From positions 62,001-126,000 of the forward strand of contig NZ_JAPSHY010000007.1 of NCBI RefSeq assembly GCF_031179285.1: 64,000 bases of DNA, written 5' to 3'. Below are positions 38,031 through 45,578 of this stretch, piece after piece. The notes below the pieces were generated by a model. It was not told the origin of the DNA, made no database searches, and saw nothing but the letters and a program-made list of their open reading frames with translations. A program made the position numbers and the translations under genes. Every line of letters begins with the position of its first letter. Positions within the stretch are counted from its first letter, which is position 1. Origin of the DNA: Microbacterium sp. (lineage in GTDB: Bacteria > Actinomycetota > Actinomycetes > Actinomycetales > Microbacteriaceae).

Positions 38031-38089
38031 CTCCGTTGTGCGCACGGCGCGGAGAAGGCCGCCACGGACAGCCCAGGGGCGCCGCGGAT

Positions 38090-39223
38090 TCAGTCGGTCG
38101 TCTCGTCAACAGCGAGGCGATAGCCGCGCTTGACGACCGTGCGAACGAGGTCGAGGTCGCCCAGCGCCTCACGGAGCCGCGCGACAGCGACCTCGACGGC
38201 GTGCGGATTGCGCTCCGTGCCCGGCAGCACCCTCCCGAGCTCGGAGCGCGAGAGCACGTTGCCCCCGGCCGAGAAGAGGGCCTCCAGGAGTCCGACCGCC
38301 GTTCGCGACAGTGGGATCAGAGAGCCATCGGCGACGACACCACCGCTTCGCACCTCGATCCGTCCCGCGGCCGTGTGCAGGGCGGGAGCGTGGCCGCCGC
38401 CGAAGTGGGCGATCACACAGCGCGCGAGGGACCCGAGTCGGCCGCGGTCCGCCACCGTCGTGCGCATGCCGGCCTCGAGCAGTGGCGCTGCGGTGATCGG
38501 TCCGACGGCCGCGAGAAGGAGCCGGCCCTGGGACGCGCGACGCGAGATGCCCTCGGACGCTCCGGCATCCGCCGCGACCTGCAGCCACGACGAGGCGCCG
38601 GGCGCGGAGGTGAAGAGCACCGCATCCGCCTCACCCGAAGCCGCCTGGAGCGCCGAGCGCCGTACCACCTCCGGATCAGGTGGCGGTCCCCATCGATAGA
38701 CCGTGATGCTCACGACCTCGGCGCCGTCCGCGGCGAGCAGTTCGTCCAGTCCGTCGGCGCCGGCACCGTGATGTTGGACGGCGATCCGCTTGCCCGCGAT
38801 TCGCGAAGCCCGCAGATACTCGCCCACCTCCGCGGATGTCTCGGACTCGGCCACCCAGTCGGCGGTGAATCCGGCCTGCTGAATGGCGCCGTGCGCTTTC
38901 GGACCCCGCGCGACGAACTGCGCGCCGGCGAACGCGGCGGTCAGCTGCTCATCGAGGCCGTGTTCGTGCGCGGCATCCATCCAGCCGCGGAAGCCCACCC
39001 CCGTGGTGACGACGACGATGTCGGGCGGCGACACGATGAGCCGCTCGGTGCGCCGGAGCAGCTCCGCGTCATCGGCGTTCGGAACGATCGTCATGGCGGG
39101 CGCTCGATGCACCTGCGCCCCACGACGTTCCAGCGCCGTCGCGAGGTCGCTCGCCCGCCGGTCCGCCGCGATGATGACCGTGCACCCGGCGAGGGCTGCA
39201 TCCAGCACGCGGGATCCGGTCAC
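38090..39223 (-). CDS. hemD: Uroporphyrinogen-III synthase with C-terminal OmpR-type winged helix
   Basis: 377 residues from the GTG that overlaps the cobA stop by 4 bases. Residues about 1-270 are a uroporphyrinogen-III synthase (CTVIIAADRRASDLATALERRG, TTGVGFRGW, VLFTSAPGASSWL, AVGPITAAPLLEAG). Residues about 285-377 are an OmpR/PhoB-type winged helix (SLIPLSRTAVGLLEALFSAGGNVLSRSELGRVLPGTERNPHAVEVAVARLREAL). From memory M. tuberculosis Rv0260c has this architecture and also sits near nir/nar genes. It may make uroporphyrinogen III for siroheme or act as a regulator sensing a tetrapyrrole; whether it keeps enzyme activity cannot be read from sequence. Last gene of nirB-nirD-cobA-hemD. Confidence 0.9.
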   Translation of the reverse strand: MTGSRVLDAALAGCTVIIAADRRASDLATALERRGAQVHRAPAMTIVPNADDAELLRRTERLIVSPPDIVVVTTGVGFRGWMDAAHEHGLDEQLTAAFAGAQFVARGPKAHGAIQQAGFTADWVAESETSAEVGEYLRASRIAGKRIAVQHHGAGADGLDELLAADGAEVVSITVYRWGPPPDPEVVRRSALQAASGEADAVLFTSAPGASSWLQVAADAGASEGISRRASQGRLLLAAVGPITAAPLLEAGMRTTVADRGRLGSLARCVIAHFGGGHAPALHTAAGRIEVRSGGVVADGSLIPLSRTAVGLLEALFSAGGNVLSRSELGRVLPGTERNPHAVEVAVARLREALGDLDLVRTVVKRGYRLAVDETTD

Positions 39224-40452
39224 GCGGTGCTCTCCACCGTCGCGGAGACGGGAAGGAGAAGGTCTGCTCTGGCCACGTCGCCGAACACTATCACGGCGGG
39301 ATTCTCGACCCGCTCCGCCTGCGCGACCGTCACGATGTCCGAAAGCCGGGCGCGGATGGTGCGCTGGTGCGGGCTGTGTCCGTTCTCGACGATCGCGACA
39401 GGGCTCTCCGTCGGTACGCCGTGCGCCAGGGCCGCATCCACGAGCCGCGGCAGAGCGGCGACTCCCATGAGGACGACGGTGGTGACGGCATCGTCGAGCA
39501 TCGCGGCGAGGGTGGCTGGGGCGATGCCGCCCTGTCCGTTGACGACGTGCACGGCGGATGCCGTACCGCGGTGCGTCACCGGGATACCGGCGGACTGCGG
39601 CACCGAGATGGCGCTGCTCACACCGGGGGTGACCATGACGGGCACTCCGGCCGCGACGCAGGCGAGCACCTCCTCTCCCCCACGACCGAACACGAAGGGA
39701 TCTCCGCCTTTGAGGCGCACCACACGCTTGCCGGCACGGGCGTGTTCGACGAGGAGCGCGTTGATCTCCTCCTGCGGGACAGGATGATCCCCCGGGCGCT
39801 TTCCGACGTCGATCACGAGCACATCGGAGCCGAGTTCGCCTCTCACCTCCGCCGCCGGCCCCAGGCGATCGGCGACCACGACGTCGGCCTCGGCGAGGAG
39901 TCGTCGTGCACGCACCGTCATCAGGTCTGCCGGCCCCGGTCCGCCGCCGATCAGATCGACGCGGCCCACGAGCCCCGGGCGACGTCGCCGGAGAGGCAGC
40001 CGACCGGATGAGAGCATCGCCGCCACCGCGTCGCGCACGTCCATCGAGCGGCGAGGATCCACGCCCACCACGCCGGTGACACCGACGACCACGTCGCCGG
40101 CAGAGGTCTGGGCTGTGAGGCGCGCCGACCCCATCGCGCCGTCCGAGGCGTTGATGCAGAGCCTGCGCTGGCGCTCGCACTGAGCCACCACCGCCCTGTC
40201 GACCCTGCGGTCTCCGGTCGCCGTGTGCACGAGCCACGCCGTTCTCACATCGCCTCGCCGGAACGGCCGCTTCGTCCACGGCACCGCGTTCTCCACCATG
40301 ATGGCTCGCGTCTCCGGTGCGAGCTCAGGGGCCACCACCCGCACCAACGCGCCGTCGTCGAGGAATCGTCGCAGGCGCCGCGCCGTCACGAGCCCTCCGC
40401 CGACCATGAGCACCTCACGTCCGCGCAGGGACACGCCGAGCATCGTCGTCAT
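39220..40452 (-). CDS. cobA: Siroheme synthase: precorrin-2 dehydrogenase-like N-domain + uroporphyrinogen-III C-methyltransferase
   Basis: CysG-like enzyme giving the siroheme cofactor of nitrite reductase. 410 residues. The N-terminal NAD-binding domain (LRGREVLMVGGGLVTARRLRRFLDDG) resembles precorrin-2 dehydrogenase. From about residue 160 comes the SAM-dependent uroporphyrinogen-III methyltransferase (GRVDLIGGGPGPADLMTVRARRLLAEADVVVADRLG, VVRLKGGDPFVFGRGGEE, VMVTPGVSSA, THRG). Overlaps nirD and hemD by 4 bases each. Symbol could equally be cysG. Confidence 0.92.
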   Translation of the reverse strand: MTTMLGVSLRGREVLMVGGGLVTARRLRRFLDDGALVRVVAPELAPETRAIMVENAVPWTKRPFRRGDVRTAWLVHTATGDRRVDRAVVAQCERQRRLCINASDGAMGSARLTAQTSAGDVVVGVTGVVGVDPRRSMDVRDAVAAMLSSGRLPLRRRRPGLVGRVDLIGGGPGPADLMTVRARRLLAEADVVVADRLGPAAEVRGELGSDVLVIDVGKRPGDHPVPQEEINALLVEHARAGKRVVRLKGGDPFVFGRGGEEVLACVAAGVPVMVTPGVSSAISVPQSAGIPVTHRGTASAVHVVNGQGGIAPATLAAMLDDAVTTVVLMGVAALPRLVDAALAHGVPTESPVAIVENGHSPHQRTIRARLSDIVTVAQAERVENPAVIVFGDVARADLLLPVSATVESTA

Positions 40453-40814
40453 GATCTCCCCTGCGCCGTGTCGAGGTGAACGACACCGTCCGCGATCAGC
40501 ACGGGCCAGACCCGCAGAGCGGCGTCCTGCTTGCCCTGAGTGTCCAGGCAGACGCCGGTACGCAGATCGAACACCTGCTTGTGCAGTGGAGATGCGATCG
40601 TCGGAGCATCCCCCCTCGTTCCCACGATGCCACGGGAGATCACATTCGCGCCGCTGTACGGATCAAGGTTGGAGACCGCGTGCACCGCACCGTCGCGGGT
40701 GAGGAACAGCGCCACCTGCTCTTGACCGATGAGCGCAGCCCTGCCGCGTTCAGTCTCGAGCTCCTCCAACCGGCATACTCGCGTCATCGTCTGGTGCGTC
40801 ATCACGATCGTCAC
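40449..40814 (-). CDS. nirD: Nitrite reductase [NAD(P)H] small subunit
   Basis: 121 residues with a Rieske-like fold lacking the cysteine/histidine iron ligands, as normal for NirD (SNLDPYSGANVISRGIVG, ASPLHKQVFDLRTGVCLD). Partner of NirB in assimilatory nitrite reduction to ammonium. Overlaps nirB and cobA by 4 bases; GTG start. Confidence 0.93.
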   Translation of the reverse strand: MTIVMTHQTMTRVCRLEELETERGRAALIGQEQVALFLTRDGAVHAVSNLDPYSGANVISRGIVGTRGDAPTIASPLHKQVFDLRTGVCLDTQGKQDAALRVWPVLIADGVVHLDTAQGRS

Positions 40815-43387
40815 CGCCTCACCTCCAGAGTTGTGCCCGCGATCAGCACGCCGGCCTGCCGCTCCTCGGGAGTGGCCGGCCTCACCTGCCCGCGCTCGGC
40901 GACGTAGGCGAGCGAGGGATCGGGGGTGTCCTCGGCATTGACGAACGACCGGAACCGGGCGAGCTTCGCCGGGTCACGCAGCGTCGCCGCCCACTCATCC
41001 TCGTAACGGTCCACATGCGCGGCCATGGCCGCGTCCAGATCGTCGCAGATCCCCAGGCTGTCGTCGAAGATCACCGCACGCAGGCCATCGAGCCCGCCCT
41101 CGAGCTCCTCACACCAGGGTGCGGTGCGCTGGAGCCGGTCGGCGGTGCGGATGTAATACATGAAGAACCGGTCGATCGCCCGGATCAGTGCGTCGTCGTC
41201 GAGGTCGGAGGCGAGCAGTTGGGCGTGGCGGGGGGAGAATCCGCCGTTGCCGCCGACGTACATGTTCCAGCCGGTCTCCGTGGCGATCACGCCGACGTCC
41301 TTCGAGCGCGCCTCCGCGCATTCGCGTGCGCATCCGGAGACACCTACTTTCAGTTTGTGCGGCGCACGCAGTCCTCGGTAGCGCAGCTCGAGTCGCACCG
41401 CCATCCCGACCGAATCCAGCACGCCGAATCGGCACCAGGTCGACCCGACGCAGGACTTCACCGTGCGCAGGGACTTGCCGTAGGCGTGTCCTGACTCGAA
41501 GCCCGCTTCCACCAGCCGGCTCCAGATGGCCGGCAACTGCTCGATACGAGCTCCGAACATGTCGATCCGCTGCCCGCCGGTGATCTTGGTGTACAGCGCG
41601 AAATCCTTCGCGATCTGTCCGATCACCAGCAGGCCGTCCGGCGTCACCTCACCGCCCGGCATCCGCGGCACGACTGAGTACGTGCCGTCCTTCTGCATGT
41701 TCGCCATCACGTGGTCGTTGGTGTCCTGGAGCGTCGCGTTCTCGCCGTCCAGCACGTGCGCGCCGACCAGAACAGCGAGGATGCTGGCGATGGCCGGCTT
41801 GCAGATGTCGCAACCGCGCCCGCGGCCGAACCGCTCCACGATCGTGCTGAAGGTGGTGAGCTGGGAGACCCGGATCGCGTCGAACAGCTGGCGGCGGGAC
41901 ATGTCGAAGTGTTCGCACAGCGCGTTCGACACCGACTGCCCGAGCTTCGTGAGCTCCTGCCCCACGAGCTTCTTCACCATGAGGACGCACGAGCCGCAGG
42001 TCGCTCCCGCCTTGGTGCAGGCCTTCACGGCGCCCGCATCGGCGCAACCTTCCTCGTGCACCGCCCGACGGATCCGCCCCGCTGTCACACTCGAGCAGGA
42101 GCAGACGACCGCCTCGTCCGGCAGCTCGCCGCCCGGGGCCTCGACGCCGCCCTGCGGCAGCAGATAGGCGGCGGGGTCGGCTCCGAGGCGGGCGCCGACG
42201 AGCGGCCGGAGGGCACCATAGGCCGCGGCGTCGCCGACCAGGATGCCGCCGAGCAGCGTCTGCGCGTCGTCGGAGAGCACGAGCTTCTTGTAGACGCCGG
42301 CGACGGGGTCGGCGTAGACGACGTCGAGCGCATTCGGGGTGGTGGCCAGCGCGTCACCGAAACTCGCGACGTCGACGCCGGAGAGCTTGAGCTTCGCGGA
42401 TTCGTCGTAACCGGGGAAGGTGGCGTCCCCGCCGAGCAGCCGGGTCGCGGCGACCTCCGCCATCGCGTATCCGGGAGCCACGAGTCCGACGCAGCGCCCC
42501 TCGAAGTTCGCGACCTCGCCGATGGCGAGGATGTGCTCGTCCGAAGTCGAGCACTCGGCGTCGATGACCACTCCGCCTCGCGGGTGCACCTCGAGTTCGG
42601 CGTTGCGCGCCAGCTCGTCCCGCGGACGCACGCCGACGGTGAAGACGACGACGTCGGCTCGGTGGAACGAGCCGTCTTGGAATTCGAGTGCGGTGACCGC
42701 CCCGGACTCATCCGGGTCGAGGCGCGTGGTGCGGGCCTCGGTGCGCACGGCGATCCCCCGTCCTTCCAGCAGTCGGCGTAGCATTCCGCCCCCGGCGACG
42801 TCCAGCTGGGCGGACATCAGGCGGTCCGAGTACTGCACCACCGTGCATTCCACGTCCATCCCCTGCAGGGCGCCCGCGGCCTCGAGCCCCAGCAGGCCTC
42901 CGCCGATCACGGCTCCGCGCAGGGGGCGGCCGAGCATCCGTGAGCGCGCCTGCACGAAGTCCAGCAGTGCCTGCACGTCATCTAGGGTCCGATAGACGAA
43001 GCATCCGGGCAGGTCGGCGCCGTCGACAGCCACCCTGGCGGCGTAGGAGCCGGTCGCGAGGACGAGCGTGTCATAGCGCAGTGACCGCCGGGCCCTCGTC
43101 GTCACGCTCCGCGCCGCCCTGTCGATCCGGAGCACCCGGTCGTCGGGGATGAGGCGGACTCGCGCGTCATCGAACACGGCGCGATCCAGCACCAGCTCAT
43201 CCGCGGTCGCGCCGGAGAAGAACGATGACAGCCCGACCCGGTCGTAGGGGTGGCGCCCCTCATCACCGATGACCGTCACCCTCATCGATTCGCCCGTGCG
43301 GGTGAGCAGGCTCTCGACGAAGCGATGCGCCACCATGCCCGCCCCGACCACGAGGATCTCCCGCTGCGTGCTCTCGATGTCGCTCAT
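40811..43387 (-). CDS. nirB: Nitrite reductase [NAD(P)H] large subunit
   Basis: Cytoplasmic siroheme enzyme reducing nitrite to ammonium with six electrons from NAD(P)H. 858 residues. FAD and NAD-binding Rossmann domains (EILVVGAGMVAHRF; GAVIGGGLLGLEAAGAL); BFD-like [2Fe-2S] cysteines CSCSSVTAGRI...CTKAGATCGSC (about 427-466); then the two sulfite/nitrite reductase half-domains, with [4Fe-4S]-siroheme ligands CVGSTWC and SGCARECAEA. Heads the nirB-nirD-cobA-hemD operon. No nitrate reductase is in the window. A four-element phased array lies before the start. Confidence 0.96.
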   Translation of the reverse strand: MSDIESTQREILVVGAGMVAHRFVESLLTRTGESMRVTVIGDEGRHPYDRVGLSSFFSGATADELVLDRAVFDDARVRLIPDDRVLRIDRAARSVTTRARRSLRYDTLVLATGSYAARVAVDGADLPGCFVYRTLDDVQALLDFVQARSRMLGRPLRGAVIGGGLLGLEAAGALQGMDVECTVVQYSDRLMSAQLDVAGGGMLRRLLEGRGIAVRTEARTTRLDPDESGAVTALEFQDGSFHRADVVVFTVGVRPRDELARNAELEVHPRGGVVIDAECSTSDEHILAIGEVANFEGRCVGLVAPGYAMAEVAATRLLGGDATFPGYDESAKLKLSGVDVASFGDALATTPNALDVVYADPVAGVYKKLVLSDDAQTLLGGILVGDAAAYGALRPLVGARLGADPAAYLLPQGGVEAPGGELPDEAVVCSCSSVTAGRIRRAVHEEGCADAGAVKACTKAGATCGSCVLMVKKLVGQELTKLGQSVSNALCEHFDMSRRQLFDAIRVSQLTTFSTIVERFGRGRGCDICKPAIASILAVLVGAHVLDGENATLQDTNDHVMANMQKDGTYSVVPRMPGGEVTPDGLLVIGQIAKDFALYTKITGGQRIDMFGARIEQLPAIWSRLVEAGFESGHAYGKSLRTVKSCVGSTWCRFGVLDSVGMAVRLELRYRGLRAPHKLKVGVSGCARECAEARSKDVGVIATETGWNMYVGGNGGFSPRHAQLLASDLDDDALIRAIDRFFMYYIRTADRLQRTAPWCEELEGGLDGLRAVIFDDSLGICDDLDAAMAAHVDRYEDEWAATLRDPAKLARFRSFVNAEDTPDPSLAYVAERGQVRPATPEERQAGVLIAGTTLEVRR

Positions 43388-43463
43388 CGTGCTCCTGTCG
43401 GCCGGCGTACATGCTGTGCTGGCGACGATAGAAGCGCGGTGTTTCCCACAGCCGATACTGCGT

Positions 43464-43501
43464 GTTTCGCCCGTCGAACGATCTGCTCACAATCCGGTAA
43501 C
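43464..43501 (-). promoter_or_regulatory. GlnR/OmpR-type four half-site array upstream of nirB
   Basis: On the minus strand: GTTAC-N6-GTGAG-N6-GTTCG-N6-GAAAC, every element exactly 11 bases from the next. The GlnR consensus is gTnAc-N6-GaAAc repeated; first and last elements match perfectly, the two inner ones are degenerate. It ends 77 bases before the nirB ATG, a normal activator position. Could also be the site of the HemD winged-helix protein. Confidence 0.5.
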
Positions 43502-43600
43502 CATGGTGTGAGGGCAGGCCTCTACCCCGGACGGGTCACGTACTAGGCTGAACCTCGTCCTTTCCGCCTCCCGCGGGCTGACCGCGCAAGGAGAATCACT

Positions 43601-44965
43601 GTGTCTGCCAACGAGCCTTCGAAGCCGACTCCCCCCATCCCCGCTCCGCCCGCAGCACCGCTGCCGCGGAAGATCCCCAACCCGGCCGCGGTGGCGCCGG
43701 CCGCGCCGGCCGCACCTGTGAAGGGCGCTCAGGCCGCCAATGCCGCCGAGTGGGGCCGGGTCGCCGACGACGGAACCGTCGAGGTGCGAGAGGGTGACTC
43801 GTGGCGGGTCGTCGGCCAGTATCCGGACGGCACCCCTGACGAGGCTCTTGCCTATTTCGTGCGCAAGTTCGACGACATCGCCTTCAAGGTCCAAGCGCTC
43901 GAGCAGCGCCACGCGGCGGGCGGCGCATCGGCCGGTGACCTGGCCAAGCAGGCAGCTCATCTCATGAAGGAGGCGACGGATGCCGCCGCCGTCGGCGATC
44001 TCGCTTCCCTCCGCGCGCGGTTGGACGCTCTGACGTCGTCCCTGTCGGAGGCGACTGCACGGGAGGCGCAGCAGGCGAAGGAACTCGTCGAGCAGGCGAT
44101 TGCGGAGCGCACCGCGCTCGTCGAGCGCGCCGAGGCCATTGCCGCGCGTGACCTCTCCAAGGTCCAGTGGAAGCAGGTCACCGCTGAACTCGCGGAGCTG
44201 TTCGACGCCTGGCAGGCGCAGCAGCAGAACGGCCCGCGCCTGTCCAAAGGGATCTCCCAGCAGTTGTGGAAGCGATTCCGTGACGCCCGCGCCGTCGTCG
44301 ACAAGCACCGTCGCGCGTTCTACGCCGAGCTCGACGACACGCACAAGTCCGCACGCGATGCCAAAGCCCGCCTCGTGGAGCGCGCCGAGGCCCTCGCCCC
44401 TCGCGGTGTCGACGGCATCCCCGCATACCGCACTCTGCTCGACGAGTGGAAGGCGGCCGGCCGCGCCGGACGCAAGGCCGATGACGCGCTCTGGCTGAAG
44501 TTCAAGGCGGCCGGCGATGCACTGTATGCCGCCCGCGCCGAGCAGGCCGCCGCCGAAGAGGCCGACTCCGCGCCGAAGATCGAGGCGCGCGAGGCTCTGC
44601 TCGACGAGGCAAAGGCCGTCGCGGACGAGCCGAACATCAAGCGCGCTCGTGCTCTGCTCACCCGGATCCAGCGGCAGTGGGACGAGCTCGGACGCATCTT
44701 CCCCCGCGAGAAGGAGCGCGCACTCGACGACCGGCTGCGGGCCATCGAGCAGGCGCTGAAGGCTCGCGAGGACGTCGACTGGAAGAAGAACAACCCCGAG
44801 ACCAAGGCCCGCGCCAACGACATGAGCTCGCAGCTGCTCGAAGCCATCGAGAAGCTGGAGGCGGAGCTCGCCGCGGCCGAGAAGGCCGGCGACAGGAAGG
44901 CCGCCAAGGAGGCGGCCGACGCCCTCGAGGCTCGTCGGGCCTGGCTCAGCGCCCTCGGCGGCTGA
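43601..44965 (+). CDS. DUF349 coiled-coil protein
   Basis: 454 residues: a Pro/Ala-rich N-terminal tail (about 1-45), a small domain (WGRVADDGTVEVREGDSWRVVGQYPDG) with similarity to other DUF349 proteins, then helical DUF349 repeats of about 75 residues marked by W..L...G/A R..D..LW..F (QLWKRFRDARAVVDKHRRAFYAEL, ALWLKFKAAGDALYAAR, QWDELGRIFPREKERALDDRL). Function is unproven in actinobacteria. GTG start with AAGGAG 6 bases upstream. Sits near relA, the common arrangement in this group. Confidence 0.9.
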   Translation: MSANEPSKPTPPIPAPPAAPLPRKIPNPAAVAPAAPAAPVKGAQAANAAEWGRVADDGTVEVREGDSWRVVGQYPDGTPDEALAYFVRKFDDIAFKVQALEQRHAAGGASAGDLAKQAAHLMKEATDAAAVGDLASLRARLDALTSSLSEATAREAQQAKELVEQAIAERTALVERAEAIAARDLSKVQWKQVTAELAELFDAWQAQQQNGPRLSKGISQQLWKRFRDARAVVDKHRRAFYAELDDTHKSARDAKARLVERAEALAPRGVDGIPAYRTLLDEWKAAGRAGRKADDALWLKFKAAGDALYAARAEQAAAEEADSAPKIEAREALLDEAKAVADEPNIKRARALLTRIQRQWDELGRIFPREKERALDDRLRAIEQALKAREDVDWKKNNPETKARANDMSSQLLEAIEKLEAELAAAEKAGDRKAAKEAADALEARRAWLSALGG

Positions 44966-45017
44966 GCCCTTTATCCACAGATCCTCTCGCCGGATCCGAG
45001 CGCGGGGTGCGGCACGC

Positions 45018-45023
45018 CACACT
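45018..45023 (+). promoter_or_regulatory. Candidate -10 for leaderless AbiEi-like gene
   Basis: CACACT with exactly 6 bases before the ATG at 45030; first base departs from TANNNT. No Shine-Dalgarno is evident before this ATG. Low-confidence companion of the other leaderless starts. Confidence 0.3.
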
Positions 45024-45029
45024 GGCGTG

Positions 45030-45578
45030 ATGCACCCCGCGTTGTTCTATCTTCCCGGTGAGCGTCTCAGCCAGCCGGAGCTGAGTGCCGCGAGGATCGA
45101 CGGTCACGTCGTCGAGATCGGTGAGGGCTATATCCCGGCCGACCTCGTGGAGAGTCCCCAGGCGCGAGCCGCCGGGCTCGCAGCGCTGATCATTCCGGGC
45201 CTCGCTGCATCAGGCCCGTCCGCTGCCTGGGTCCATGGTGCGGGCGACCGTCCGCCGCTGCGCCACCATGCGCACCGAGCGGTTCCTCACCGCGTGCGTG
45301 CGCCGCAGAGCGCCCGGCTCGCATTCCACGACACCGCGCTGGAAGATCACGAGATGCTTTGGATCGGCGGGATCGCCGTCGCGACGCCACTGCGCACCAT
45401 GATCGATCTGCTGCTCGGCATCCATCGGGACGCGACGCTGGCCGTGTGGGCCGAAGCCCTCCTCGAAGTCTTGCCGCCGCTGCTCGACGAGGCGGGTGTC
45501 GCGCTGCAGTCGATGCATCGCGTGCCGGGAAGCCGGGCGGCGCGCGCCGAGGTGGATCGCCTGAAGCGGCGGTTATGA
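45030..45578 (+). CDS. AbiEi-antitoxin-like protein (lone, no toxin gene)
   Basis: 182 residues. The layout SAAWVHGAGD...RVRAPQSARLAFHDTALEDHEMLWIGGIAVATPLRTMIDLLLG resembles the C-terminal half of type IV AbiEi antitoxin-like proteins (transcriptional-regulator type). No AbiEii nucleotidyltransferase lies next to it, so a toxin-antitoxin role is doubtful. I start at ATG 45030; a GTG 3 bases earlier is possible. The 3' end overlaps relA tail-to-tail by 6 bases. Confidence 0.65.
   Translation: MHPALFYLPGERLSQPELSAARIDGHVVEIGEGYIPADLVESPQARAAGLAALIIPGLAASGPSAAWVHGAGDRPPLRHHAHRAVPHRVRAPQSARLAFHDTALEDHEMLWIGGIAVATPLRTMIDLLLGIHRDATLAVWAEALLEVLPPLLDEAGVALQSMHRVPGSRAARAEVDRLKRRL

Noticed and set aside
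45030..45578. Complete type IV toxin-antitoxin system.
   Set aside because: Only the AbiEi-like part is present; neighbours are DUF349 and relA, with no AbiEii-type nucleotidyltransferase.
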